41,499 nt of DNA from Bacteroidia bacterium. Lineage in GTDB: Bacteria > Bacteroidota > Bacteroidia > Bacteroidales > Azobacteroidaceae. The stretch spans positions 1 through 41,499 of the forward strand of contig BNYG01000023.1 of NCBI GenBank assembly GCA_026000155.1, in the 5' to 3' direction. This document shows positions 23,209-32,853 of the stretch, piece after piece. The first letter of the stretch is position 1; each line of letters begins with the position of its first letter. Made by a program: the position numbers and the translations under genes. Under the pieces are notes generated by a model. That model was not told where the DNA came from. It searched no databases and saw only the letters and a list, made by a program, of their open reading frames with translations.

Positions 23209-24597
23209 ATGTTTCAGCGAGATATATTATCTAAATTAGAGATGTGGGCGACAAAACCCAAACGCAAACCGCTTGTACTGCGTGGTGCGCGACAGGTGGG
23301 CAAAACAACTTTGGTTGATGAATTTGGAAAAATTTTTGAGATTTATATCAAATTAAATCTTGAAAATCCCGAACACATACAACCTTTTGATAACTACACC
23401 AATATGGAAGTGCTGCTGACGGGAATTTACGTTACGGCAGATGTTCCGCGCAAAGATGTTCCTACTTTGATTTTTATCGACGAGATACAAAATTCGCCTC
23501 GTGCAGTGATGCTGTTGCGATATTTTTACGAGGAGTATCCTCATTTACACGTCATTGCGGCAGGCTCGCTGCTCGAAACGTTGATAGACAGCCACATTTC
23601 GTTCCCTGTTGGGCGCGTGGAATATTTGGCTGTCCGTCCTTGTTCGTTTTGCGAATTTCTTACCGCAATGAGCAAAACCGAACTTCAAAAAGTCGTTAAA
23701 GAAATGGGTGTAACAAACGGAATCCATTCTATGACAATGGATTTATTCAATACCTTTACGCTCATTGGCGGAATGCCTGAAATTGTCGCTCATTTTGCAG
23801 CAAACAGGGATATTGTTGGCTTGTCGGAAATTTACGATACAATTCTTACAGGATATAAAGATGATGTGGAAAAATATGCCAAAAACGACACAATGAAATA
23901 CGTTATCAGATACATACTGAAAGAGGGTTGGACGTATGCGGCGCAACAAATCACGCTTGGCGGCTTTGCCGAATCTGCATACAAAGCGCGTGAAATGGGC
24001 GAGGCGTTTCGCACTTTGGAAAAAACAATGCTTTTGGAACTCGTTTATCCGAGTACTGCCGCTTTAATTCCCGCCCCCGCCGACTTGAAACGCGCCCCAA
24101 AGTTGATTTGGAACGATACGGGATTGGTCAATTATGCCGCCAACATTCAAAAAGAAATTTTCGGCGCAAAAGATATTCTTGATGCTTATCGCGGAAAAAT
24201 TGCCGAACAGATTGTTGCACAGGAACTTATTTCGCAAGAAACTCGTGTTTCCGCAACGCGCGGATTTTGGGAACGAAAAAAATACGGCTCTGATGCCGAA
24301 GTAGATTTTATTTTGCAAAAAGACAGCAAAATTATTCCCATTGAAGTAAAATCGGGACATAACTCAAAACTAAAATCGCTACATTTGTTTATGGACGAAT
24401 GTCCGCACGATTGGGCGGTCAGGGTTTGGTCGCAGCCGTTTTCAATCGACAAAGCGAAAACGCAGGCGGGTAAGGAATTTAACCTTATCAATCTGCCGTT
24501 TTATTATGTCGGCGTGTTGGAAAAGGTTTTGGAAAAAGTAATGGATAAAAAGTATAAGATAATGAATAACGGGGTGAGGGTGGAATTAAAAATGTGA
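23209..24597 (+). CDS. AAA-type ATPase with DUF4143 domain
   Basis: The 462-residue protein has a P-loop RGARQVGKTT (Lys32), Walker B TLIFIDEIQ, and an AGSLLETLI/FPVGRVEYLAVRPCSF segment typical of this family. A middle helical or winged part (GGMPEIVAHF, YTDDV-like YKDDVEKYA) follows. The C-terminal DUF4143 region has GSDAEVDFILQKDSKIIPIE and VKSGHNSKLKSL, which recalls PD-(D/E)XK nucleases (D, then E-x-K). These ATPases are very common in Bacteroidota, usually as single genes; their job is unsettled. It has a private promoter with 33-base-spaced repeats and converges with a second family member at 24675. Confidence 0.9.
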   Translation: MFQRDILSKLEMWATKPKRKPLVLRGARQVGKTTLVDEFGKIFEIYIKLNLENPEHIQPFDNYTNMEVLLTGIYVTADVPRKDVPTLIFIDEIQNSPRAVMLLRYFYEEYPHLHVIAAGSLLETLIDSHISFPVGRVEYLAVRPCSFCEFLTAMSKTELQKVVKEMGVTNGIHSMTMDLFNTFTLIGGMPEIVAHFAANRDIVGLSEIYDTILTGYKDDVEKYAKNDTMKYVIRYILKEGWTYAAQQITLGGFAESAYKAREMGEAFRTLEKTMLLELVYPSTAALIPAPADLKRAPKLIWNDTGLVNYAANIQKEIFGAKDILDAYRGKIAEQIVAQELISQETRVSATRGFWERKKYGSDAEVDFILQKDSKIIPIEVKSGHNSKLKSLHLFMDECPHDWAVRVWSQPFSIDKAKTQAGKEFNLINLPFYYVGVLEKVLEKVMDKKYKIMNNGVRVELKM

Positions 24598-24674
24598 GCG
24601 ATAACGCAAGCAAAAAACTGCTATCCTAAACGAAAGAATAAATTAGATTGTTTGGTAAAAATCCTCAATGTTCG

Positions 24675-25970
24675 CTATTCTACGCAATGCGCCGCATACA
24701 GAGGAACCGATTTTATGCTGTTTGCAAAGCCAAAATTTTTACTCGACAGCCGAATGGCATAAGGAGGTTTGTATTTTTCCGTATAAACGCCCAAACTGTG
24801 CGAGCGGACATTTTCGGCGGCTTTTACTTCCACCGGAATGATACCATCCTGCAATTCAGTCAAAAAATCAATTTCGGCAAGATTACCGGAAGTCCAATAA
24901 TTCAGATTAATACCGTGAGCGGCAAATGTTTGAGCAACAAAATTTTCGGTCAGGAAACCACGGTACATCATTTCCACGTTATTCACAATGTCTCCGAATT
25001 TCAGCCGTGAAAGCGAAACCAGCAAACCGACATCCGACAGATAAAGTTTGAACATGGATTCGGTAAAATACGCGGAAAGTGGCGGTTGCGGCATTTCTGT
25101 CAAAATGCACGGCAGCAGCATATTTGCTTGCAAAAGCCATTCGATTGCATTTTGAAATTTTTCGCGATTGCCGCCCTGTTCCACCGTTTTGTACATAAAT
25201 CGCTTTTGTTTTGCCAACTGCGCAGGCATACTCCGATAAATGGCGTGGATTTTTACGCTGCTCACATTTTCGGAATATTTGGTCATATCAGCCAGATAAC
25301 CGGTCGATATATCGGCAATTATGGCCGCATTGAACAGCATTAAATCCCGTCCGGTTTCCGCAAAATTCTTTACTGCGGCAGGCATTCCGCCAACGCAAAG
25401 ATACGCCCGGTAAAGTTGCAGCGCCTTGTTGTGAATAATTTCTGCAAACGGCTGATTATCTGTATAATGTTTGCGGATTTCTTCGGCTAAACGGTTTTCG
25501 CCCAACGCCCAGAGAAATTCCTCAAAATCCATCGGATAGAGATATTCTATCTGCACTTTGCCAACCGGAAAAGACGATTTCAGCCGATTGATTTTAACGC
25601 CAAGCAAACTGCCTGCCGTCACCATCCGGTAATCAACCGGCGATTCGGCAAAATATTTCAGCGAAGCAATCGCCTCTTCGCAATCCTGAATTTCATCAAA
25701 AAAGAAAACGGTTTTGTCCGCATCTATTTTTCGGTTAAAAAACAGTTCCATTCGCCCGATTATCTCGCTTGCAACCAATGAAGGGCGGAAAAAATCCTTG
25801 TATTCGGGCTTTTCGGCAAAGTTCAACAGGATTGTTTCAGCAAAGTTCAGTTTGCAAAACTCCGACAACAAATAGGTTTTCCCTGTTTGCCTCGCCCCGA
25901 CCAGCATCAACGGCAGCGCATTTTTCTGCTGTTTCCAACGCAAAAGTTTGTTTTCAAATGCTCTTCTCAT
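24675..25970 (-). CDS. AAA-type ATPase with DUF4143 domain, second copy
   Basis: The 431-residue protein has a P-loop VGARQTGKTYLL (Lys31), Walker B TVFFFDEIQD, and AGSLLGVKIN with FPVGKVQIEYLYPMDFEEFL. The nuclease-like C-terminus has NLAEIDFLTELQDGIIPVEV, then KAAENVRSHSLGVY. It is clearly distant from its convergent neighbour in sequence, so it is not a recent duplicate. A third, eroded family member is at 1249. Its promoter (-7 TATTTTTG, minus strand, 25995-26002) is overlapped by a perfect palindrome at 26011-26038. The 77 bases between the two convergent stops show no clear terminator. Confidence 0.9.
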   Translation of the reverse strand: MRRAFENKLLRWKQQKNALPLMLVGARQTGKTYLLSEFCKLNFAETILLNFAEKPEYKDFFRPSLVASEIIGRMELFFNRKIDADKTVFFFDEIQDCEEAIASLKYFAESPVDYRMVTAGSLLGVKINRLKSSFPVGKVQIEYLYPMDFEEFLWALGENRLAEEIRKHYTDNQPFAEIIHNKALQLYRAYLCVGGMPAAVKNFAETGRDLMLFNAAIIADISTGYLADMTKYSENVSSVKIHAIYRSMPAQLAKQKRFMYKTVEQGGNREKFQNAIEWLLQANMLLPCILTEMPQPPLSAYFTESMFKLYLSDVGLLVSLSRLKFGDIVNNVEMMYRGFLTENFVAQTFAAHGINLNYWTSGNLAEIDFLTELQDGIIPVEVKAAENVRSHSLGVYTEKYKPPYAIRLSSKNFGFANSIKSVPLYAAHCVE

Positions 25971-25994
25971 ACTTCAAAATGATTTTATTCATGC

Positions 25995-26038
25995 CAAAAA
26001 TATAGTTTTTTCGATATTTTACATATCTAAAATATCGA
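25995..26038 (-). promoter_or_regulatory. Promoter and palindromic operator of the 24675 ATPase
   Basis: The -7 box TATTTTTG (25995-26002, minus strand) is preceded by perfect 11-base inverted arms TCGATATTTTA (26011-26021) and TAAAATATCGA (26028-26038) around 6 bases. The arms cover the -33 region, which has no TTTG match. Confidence 0.65.
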
Positions 26039-26139
26039 CTGATGGATATTTTTCACAAAAGTACAAAAAGTTTTTGAAACATTGAATCTAATTTAACTTT
26101 AATTAATCCGTAAAATAACCAAAGTAAAAATTATTCCCT

Positions 26140-26147
26140 TACTTTTG
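26140..26147 (+). promoter_or_regulatory. -7 box of the secreted-unknown gene
   Basis: TACTTTTG matches TAnnTTTG and lies 22 bases before the ATG at 26170. Confidence 0.5.
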
Positions 26148-26169
26148 CTGCGAGTAAGCGAATAAAATA

Positions 26170-26790
26170 TTGATGAATTCTATTAATCCTACATTCTGTC
26201 TTATTGTTACATTCTGTATAACAAGCTTTTCCATATCCGCTCAGGAAAAAAATCTGTTTAAAGATATGCTCAAAGAGTCTATCAAAGAAGCCATCAAAAT
26301 GGATATGAAAATAGATTATATGATGGAAAAGAAAATGGCTTCCGATTCGGTTTCCGGACCGATTGAATTGGATGTGAATAAAGAGCCTTTGCCTCATTTG
26401 GGATATAATCAAAAACAAAATTCGCTCTATCTGCATCATAAAGACAGTCTTCCCTTAGAAAAGCAATGGACTATATCTCCTAATTTAACAGCCGCTTACA
26501 CGAATCCGAAAGGAGAAGAGTACGACCCCGCTTCGCCTGAAGCCATTCAGGAAATGATGAATAATCGTGATTTTTACAGACCTGTCAATCAGCGATTTAT
26601 GGTCAATCCGTTAACAATTGTCGGGTTAGTTTTACTGAAACTCACCGGTCAAGCAGGTCAAACAGACCAATCAGGTGTCAAACCGAGTGGTCTGTCAATA
26701 AATGATTTATTCATTCGTAAAAAATCAGCCAAGAGTGAAAAAGCATTGAAATATATTACCGAAGAAATATATCCTGCCGAAGAGAAATAA
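26170..26790 (+). CDS. Secreted or periplasmic protein of unknown function
   Basis: I do not recognise this 206-residue protein. It has a signal peptide (to about residue 24, ending SFSISAQ). A lysine/methionine-rich helix (about 27-55: LFKDMLKESIKEAIKMDMKI, then DYMMEKKMAS) follows. The middle is polar with PLPHLGYNQKQNSLYLHHKD and AAYTNPKGEEYDPASPEAIQ. A short hydrophobic segment MVNPLTIVGLVLLKLTG lies at about 143-159, and the C-terminus is lysine-rich. It precedes the alpha-2-macroglobulin gene by 65 bases in the same direction, but that gene has its own -7 box, so the link is loose. Confidence 0.7.
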   Translation: MMNSINPTFCLIVTFCITSFSISAQEKNLFKDMLKESIKEAIKMDMKIDYMMEKKMASDSVSGPIELDVNKEPLPHLGYNQKQNSLYLHHKDSLPLEKQWTISPNLTAAYTNPKGEEYDPASPEAIQEMMNNRDFYRPVNQRFMVNPLTIVGLVLLKLTGQAGQTDQSGVKPSGLSINDLFIRKKSAKSEKALKYITEEIYPAEEK

Positions 26791-26825
26791 TTGCTTTCTA
26801 CCTGCTGTGGTGTTATTTTTTTCAC

Positions 26826-26833
26826 TATATTTG
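26826..26833 (+). promoter_or_regulatory. -7 box of the alpha-2-macroglobulin gene
   Basis: TATATTTG, an exact TAnnTTTG match, 22 bases before the ATG at 26856. Confidence 0.5.
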
Positions 26834-26855
26834 TCCAAACTAAGCTTACATAATC

Positions 26856-29800
26856 ATGAAGTTAATGAAATCTCATCCGCTTTTGGGTGCAATTTTGATA
26901 TCTATCCTTGCACTCGTTTCCTGTAATAAAGAAATTGTTCCTGTTTCTGAATTTGTGCCCTACATCAGCGCCTATACAAGCGGACTCATTCATCCGTCGT
27001 CCACCATCCGGATAGAACTTGCCAACGAGCAGTCCGATGTGGAATTAAACACCGAAATAAAGGATAAACTGTTCTCTTTTTCGCCTTCCATCAAAGGGAA
27101 AGCCTATTGGGTGAATAGCCGTACCATCGAATTTGTGCCCGAAGACGGCGCCTTGAAAAGCGACCAAGCCTACGAAGCCAAATTCAAGTTGGGCCAAGTA
27201 GTGAAAGTAGATAGCCGTTTGAAGGTTTTTCCGTTTTCATTCAAGGTAGAAGACAAAGATTTTGATATTTGGATTGATTCCCCGGAAATATCCGACCCGG
27301 AATTAGTGACTATCAAAGGGGAAATCCGGTTCAGCGATGATGTCGAACAGGCATTGGTGCAAAAAGCATTTTCGGCAAAAACAAATGACAGTCAATCGTT
27401 TACACCTGTGATTGAAAGTACCGCAGACACCAAGATTTTCCGTTTCATTATTGAAAATATCCACCGGAAAAAGACGGATATTGATTTGGAAATTAAAATA
27501 GACGGAAAAGCGGCGGGCATCGGCAAAACGATTTCCCAAAATGTGACGATCCCGGCTTTGGATGTGTTTAAAGTGATTTCAGCCGAACAGATTTTCGAAC
27601 CGGAAAACGGCATTCAAATTGTGTTTACCGACCCGGTTTCCCAATCGCAGGATTTGAGAGGATTAATCTCTGTATCAGGCGTATCGAACTTCACTTTTCA
27701 TGCACAAAACAACAAAATCAATATTTATTTCGACCGCAAAGGCGTGGACGAAGTGACAATTACCGTTGATCAGGGCATCCAAAATACCAAAGGCGAAAAC
27801 CTGGAAAGTCCTTTTTCCACCACAATTACTATTGAAAAACTAAAACCTCAAGTGGAATTACTGAGTGATGGGAACATTATTCCCAGCTCGGAAAACCTGC
27901 AACTGCCTTTCAAAGCCGTCAACCTGTATGCGGTGGATATAAAAGTTATCAAGATTTACGAAAACAATGTCTTGATGTTTTTGCAAAATAATACGCTGAA
28001 AGGTTCCAACGAATTGCGCCGGTCGGGACGTTTGGTGTATAAAAAAACGCTCCGATTAGATGGCGGAACATCCAAAAACATACACAATTGGCAAAATTAT
28101 TCCATCGACCTCTCTCAAATGGTACGCCAGGAACCGGGCGCCATCTACCGGATTGAATTTTCCTTCAAACAAGCCTATTCGGCCTATCCTTGCGACGGAG
28201 AGGAAACGAATGCTATCCCGCAAACTACCTCCGAAGAACTGACTCGTACGGTCTCAGACGGCATAACGGAAGAAGAGGAAGCCTTGTGGGATTCCCCCTA
28301 CCCTTACTATTCCGATTACGATTACGATTGGGACGTTTATGACTGGCAAGAAAGGGAAAATCCTTGTCATCCGACCTATTATATGTTGACGGAAAGAAAA
28401 GTATCCTGTAATGTGATGATGTCGGATATCGGCGTAATCGCCAAAGCCAATTCCGATAACAAATGGTGGATTGCAGTCAGCAATTTATTGGATACCAAAC
28501 CGGTAGCCAATGCCAATATTACGCTATACAATTACCAATTGCAGCCCATTGGAACGGTTAAAAGCGATGCCGACGGATTTGCGACGATTGCACCTAAAGG
28601 GAAACCGTTTGTCCTGATAGCAGAAGCTAACGGTCAAAAAACTTATTTGCGCTTGGTTGATGGCGAAGAAAATTCCCTGAGCCGTTTTGATACCGGTGGA
28701 AAAACAATAGAAAAAGGCTTGAAAGGATTTATTTACGGCGAACGTGGTGTCTGGCGTCCCGGAGATACCCTGCACATTTCCTTTATATTATACGACCCCG
28801 AAAAACGGATTCCCGAAAATCATCCGGTGACTTTTGAAATGTATAATCCAAGAGGACAATTTCATAGCAAACAAATCTTAACCAACAGTGTAAAAGGTTT
28901 TTATACTTATGCCATTCCTACCCAAGCCGACGATCCGACCGGTTTATGGAACGCTTATGTGAAAATTGGCGGGACTTCTTTCCACAAATCGCTCCGTATT
29001 GAAACCATAAAACCCAACCGTTTGAAAATCAACCTCACATTACCGGGCGATCGCTTAAACGCATCTGCCGGAACCATTCCGGCTACCTTGTCCTCTGCTT
29101 GGCTGACAGGAGCTACGGCCCATAATCTGAAAGCAAAGATAGAAATGACTTTGACGAAAGCCAACACGCAATTCAAAGATTACGACAAATATATTTTCAA
29201 CAATCCGGCAACCGATTTTTCGTCCAATCAATCCGATGTATTTGAAGGAACCTTGAACGATGCAGGAGAAGTCAAGTTCAATTTCAAAGTCCCCAAAGCG
29301 GAAAATGCACCGGGGATGCTGAATGCCAATATCGTATGCCGCGTATTCGAACCGGGCGGAGATGCCAGCATTTATACGCAAGCGGTTCCTTTTTCGCCCT
29401 TCCCTTCGTATGTAGGATTGAATCTGAATCAGGAAAAAGATAAATATATCGAAACAGATACCGATCACCGGTTTGATATCGTTACTTTAAATGCAGACGG
29501 TAAACCGGTAAACCGTAGTAATTTAGAATACAAAATATACCGTATCGGCTGGAGTTGGTGGTGGGAACACAATGACGAATCTTTTGCAAGTTATGTCAAC
29601 AGTTCGTCCTATCAACCGGTTGCCCAGGGCAAACTGCAGACGGTCAATGGGAAAGCCAGCTTTACCTTTAAACTCAAATACCCGGATTGGGGCCGGTATC
29701 TGGTGTATGTAACGGATAAAGAGAGTGGACACGCTGCCGGCGGAACGGTTTATATCGACTGGCCCGAATGGCGGGGACGTTCCGGCAAATCAGACCCAGA

Positions 29801-32405
29801 CAATATTAAAATGTTGACTTTCTCAACCGATAAGACTTCCTACGAAATAGGAGAAGATGTCACCGTAATTATTCCCGCAGCAACCAACGGAAACGCATTG
29901 CTCGCCTTGGAAAACGGTTCGTCCATCCTTAGCCGCACCTGGGTGGCCGTGTCCGACAAAGGCGATACCAAATATACATTCAAAGCGACGAAAGAAATGG
30001 CTCCGAATTTCTACGTTCACATCAGTTTGTTGCAACCGCATGCACAAACGCTGAATGATTTGCCTATCCGGATGTACGGCGTGATACCGGTCATGATTTC
30101 CAACAAAGAATCCGTATTGGAACCGCAAATCAATCTGCCGGAAGTATTGCGTCCCGAAACGGAATTTACGGTAGAAGTCAGCGAGAAAAAAGGAAAGCCC
30201 ATGACTTATACCCTTGCTATTGTCGATGATGGATTGCTTGATTTGACCAATTTCAAAACACCCAATCCGTGGAATGAATTTTATGCCCGGGAAGCCTTGG
30301 GAATCCGCACATGGGATATGTACGATTTTGTGATGGGCGCTTTTGGCGGAAAATACACAACCATGTTCAGAGTGGGAGGGGATGAAAATTTAAATCCTGC
30401 CAACGAAAAAGCCAACCGTTTCAAACCGGTGGTGAAATATTTGGGGCCGTTTACACTGGGTAAAGGCGATAAAAAGAAACATAAAATCACACTCCCGCTG
30501 TATGTTGGTTCGGTGCGCACGATGGTAGTTGCCGGACAAGACGGCGCTTACGGAAAAGCGGAAAAAACCACTCCGGTGCGTACACCGTTGATGGTTATGT
30601 CCTCTTTGCCGAGAGTCGTCAGCACCAATGAAGAAATTACTTTGCCGGTCAATGTATTTGCCATGGAAACCTCTGTAAAAGAGGCTTCCATCAAAATAGA
30701 AACCACAGGATTGCTTCAAAGCCTCGCCGGATCGCAAACGGTTCATTTTGATAAACCCGGTGACGAAATGGTGTATTTCTCCCTGAAAACCGGTTCCAAA
30801 GCAGGTGTTGAAAAAGTAACAATAACAGCTACCGGAGGCGGAAAAACAGCCAAAGAAATCATCGAAATCGCTGTACGCAATCCGAATCCGTCCGTTATCC
30901 TGTCGGATAATAAATTGTTGAATGGAGGCGAAGCCGGCGAATTCAGTTACCAACTAACCGGCACATCCAACGACGATTGGGTGAAATTGGAAGTGTCGCG
31001 CATTCCTTCGGTGGATATTTCCCGCCGTTTTGACTTCCTGTACAATTACGAACATTATTGTTCCGAGCAATTAACCTCCCGCGCCTTGCCCTTGCTGTTC
31101 GTTTCCCAATTCAAAGAAGTGGACAAAGAAGAATCGGAATCCATCAAGCAAAATGTTCGGGAAGCAATTAAGAATCTTTACGGCAGACAATTAACCAATG
31201 GCGGAATTGTCTATTGGCCTGGGCAAAGTTCTGCCGATGAATGGATTACCAGCTATGCGGGCAGTTTCTTAGTCATGGCAAAAGAAAAAGGATACGACGT
31301 CAATTCCAGTGTACTGAATAAGTGGAAAAGTTATCAACGAAAAGAAGCCCAAAATTGGTCGCCAAGCACGGCAAACAACTATTATTCCAAAGGTTCGGAA
31401 TTGGTGCAAGCATACAGGCTTTACACATTGGCCTTAGCCGGCGCACCCGAATTGGGCGCGATGAACCGCTTGAAAGAAAAGAAAGACCTATCTACACAAA
31501 CACGATGGTGTCTGGCATCGGCATACGCTGCAAGTGGAAAAGTCAAACCGGCGGAAGATTTGATATTCAACATTCCAACCAGCATCGAATCCTATTGGAA
31601 CAGTTATACTTACGGCTCTTCCGACCGAGACGAAGCCATGATTTTGGAAACCATGGTATTGATGGGACGCTTGCAAGAGGCATTCAAACAGGCGCAAAAA
31701 GTATCCCAAAATTTGTCAAAGGAACGGTACTTCAGTACGCAATCGACAGCCTACGCCTTGGTGGCCATGGGAACATTAGCCGAAAAAACATCGGGCACGA
31801 TTGAATGCAACTGGACATTGAACGGCAAAAAACAAGACAAGATTAATTCGGCAAAAGCCATCTATCAAACGCAATTACCGAATAAAGCGACCAGCGGAGA
31901 AGTAACGTTGACCAACAACGGCAAAGGGGTTTTATACGTCGATTTGGTATCCAAATCCAAACCGGTCAACGACACCCTGCCTGCGATAGCGAACAATCTG
32001 CGCTTGGAAGTTACTTATACCGATTTGAAAGGCAACCCGGTAAATATATCGGAACTCAAACAGGGAACAGATTTAATAGCCTCAGTCAAAGTGTCCAATA
32101 TCAGTATTTCAAGCGATTATACCGACTTGGCATTAACGCACATCATTCCTTCGGGCTGGGAAATCTTCAACGAAAGAATGGCAACGAATGCAAGCGATGA
32201 TAATTCCTATACTTACCGCGACATCCGAGACGACCGGGTATTGACGTATTTCAACCTTTCCAGAGGAAAATCCAAAATAATCAATGTCCGTTTGCAAGCC
32301 ACCTATCTGGGTTCGTTTGTTTTGCCGGCGATTAGTTGTGAGGCTATGTATGATACTGCTGCGCAAGCGAGGACGACTGCGGGGAGAGTGAGAGTAGTAA
32401 AATAA
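26856..32405 (+). CDS. Bacterial alpha-2-macroglobulin lipoprotein with thioester motif
   Basis: Bacterial alpha-2-macroglobulins trap attacking proteases in the periplasm. The 1849-residue protein has a lipoprotein signal (ALVSC, Cys23), then many macroglobulin-like beta domains, including GFIYGERGVWRPGDTLHISF, a hallmark (about 630-650). The bait and alpha-2-macroglobulin core lie at about 1050-1300 with LRPETEFTVEVSEKKGKPM and GVRT-type segments. The complement-like helical domain begins with Cys1402 in CSEQ, the C-x-E-Q thioester motif that covalently captures proteases. The frame is complete. It is followed by a small membrane-protein gene and pbpC, matching the well-known yfhM-pbpC pairing in which the cell repairs peptidoglycan while blocking the protease. 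Confidence 0.94.
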   Translation: MKLMKSHPLLGAILISILALVSCNKEIVPVSEFVPYISAYTSGLIHPSSTIRIELANEQSDVELNTEIKDKLFSFSPSIKGKAYWVNSRTIEFVPEDGALKSDQAYEAKFKLGQVVKVDSRLKVFPFSFKVEDKDFDIWIDSPEISDPELVTIKGEIRFSDDVEQALVQKAFSAKTNDSQSFTPVIESTADTKIFRFIIENIHRKKTDIDLEIKIDGKAAGIGKTISQNVTIPALDVFKVISAEQIFEPENGIQIVFTDPVSQSQDLRGLISVSGVSNFTFHAQNNKINIYFDRKGVDEVTITVDQGIQNTKGENLESPFSTTITIEKLKPQVELLSDGNIIPSSENLQLPFKAVNLYAVDIKVIKIYENNVLMFLQNNTLKGSNELRRSGRLVYKKTLRLDGGTSKNIHNWQNYSIDLSQMVRQEPGAIYRIEFSFKQAYSAYPCDGEETNAIPQTTSEELTRTVSDGITEEEEALWDSPYPYYSDYDYDWDVYDWQERENPCHPTYYMLTERKVSCNVMMSDIGVIAKANSDNKWWIAVSNLLDTKPVANANITLYNYQLQPIGTVKSDADGFATIAPKGKPFVLIAEANGQKTYLRLVDGEENSLSRFDTGGKTIEKGLKGFIYGERGVWRPGDTLHISFILYDPEKRIPENHPVTFEMYNPRGQFHSKQILTNSVKGFYTYAIPTQADDPTGLWNAYVKIGGTSFHKSLRIETIKPNRLKINLTLPGDRLNASAGTIPATLSSAWLTGATAHNLKAKIEMTLTKANTQFKDYDKYIFNNPATDFSSNQSDVFEGTLNDAGEVKFNFKVPKAENAPGMLNANIVCRVFEPGGDASIYTQAVPFSPFPSYVGLNLNQEKDKYIETDTDHRFDIVTLNADGKPVNRSNLEYKIYRIGWSWWWEHNDESFASYVNSSSYQPVAQGKLQTVNGKASFTFKLKYPDWGRYLVYVTDKESGHAAGGTVYIDWPEWRGRSGKSDPDNIKMLTFSTDKTSYEIGEDVTVIIPAATNGNALLALENGSSILSRTWVAVSDKGDTKYTFKATKEMAPNFYVHISLLQPHAQTLNDLPIRMYGVIPVMISNKESVLEPQINLPEVLRPETEFTVEVSEKKGKPMTYTLAIVDDGLLDLTNFKTPNPWNEFYAREALGIRTWDMYDFVMGAFGGKYTTMFRVGGDENLNPANEKANRFKPVVKYLGPFTLGKGDKKKHKITLPLYVGSVRTMVVAGQDGAYGKAEKTTPVRTPLMVMSSLPRVVSTNEEITLPVNVFAMETSVKEASIKIETTGLLQSLAGSQTVHFDKPGDEMVYFSLKTGSKAGVEKVTITATGGGKTAKEIIEIAVRNPNPSVILSDNKLLNGGEAGEFSYQLTGTSNDDWVKLEVSRIPSVDISRRFDFLYNYEHYCSEQLTSRALPLLFVSQFKEVDKEESESIKQNVREAIKNLYGRQLTNGGIVYWPGQSSADEWITSYAGSFLVMAKEKGYDVNSSVLNKWKSYQRKEAQNWSPSTANNYYSKGSELVQAYRLYTLALAGAPELGAMNRLKEKKDLSTQTRWCLASAYAASGKVKPAEDLIFNIPTSIESYWNSYTYGSSDRDEAMILETMVLMGRLQEAFKQAQKVSQNLSKERYFSTQSTAYALVAMGTLAEKTSGTIECNWTLNGKKQDKINSAKAIYQTQLPNKATSGEVTLTNNGKGVLYVDLVSKSKPVNDTLPAIANNLRLEVTYTDLKGNPVNISELKQGTDLIASVKVSNISISSDYTDLALTHIIPSGWEIFNERMATNASDDNSYTYRDIRDDRVLTYFNLSRGKSKIINVRLQATYLGSFVLPAISCEAMYDTAAQARTTAGRVRVVK

Positions 32406-32487
32406 TTATTGATAAATGAGAACAATAAATCTATAGGCAACAGCGTTTGTTTTAATGTATTGTATGTTTCATTAAAAAAAATGAAAA

Positions 32488-32853
32488 ATGAAAAAAGTTG
32501 ATTTTAAAAAATTAGGGTATCTTCCCGAAATATTACTTCTTGCGGGTGCCGTATTTGCTTTCTTTGAAGAACTGATTAGAACATCTGTGGTAAATTATTT
32601 TGCGATTGCATGTATTGCCCTTTTGGCAATCCTGTTGATATGGAAAAACCGATGGTTAGCGCTTTCAATATCCATTGTACTGGGTTTAGTAAGTTTCTAT
32701 TTCATCTTGGCATGTTATTCCGAATTTAAAGAATTTCCAGCCGGCGACAATGACGGTATCCGCATGCTATTAACCGGATGTTTACTATTTGGTTCATTGA
32801 TAGCAATTTCATTCATTATGCCGAGGAAATATTTTGCCGAAACATCCATTTAA
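32488..32853 (+). CDS. Small integral membrane protein, unknown
   Basis: The 121-residue protein shows about four hydrophobic segments (roughly 12-30, 36-53, 58-77 and 94-110) with a positively charged start (MKKVDFKKLG) and a loop EFKEFPAGDNDGIR. I cannot assign a family. Its last 20 bases overlap the pbpC start in another frame, which suggests translational coupling between alpha-2-macroglobulin, this protein and PbpC. A helper role in their localisation is a guess from position alone. Confidence 0.7.
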   Translation: MKKVDFKKLGYLPEILLLAGAVFAFFEELIRTSVVNYFAIACIALLAILLIWKNRWLALSISIVLGLVSFYFILACYSEFKEFPAGDNDGIRMLLTGCLLFGSLIAISFIMPRKYFAETSI

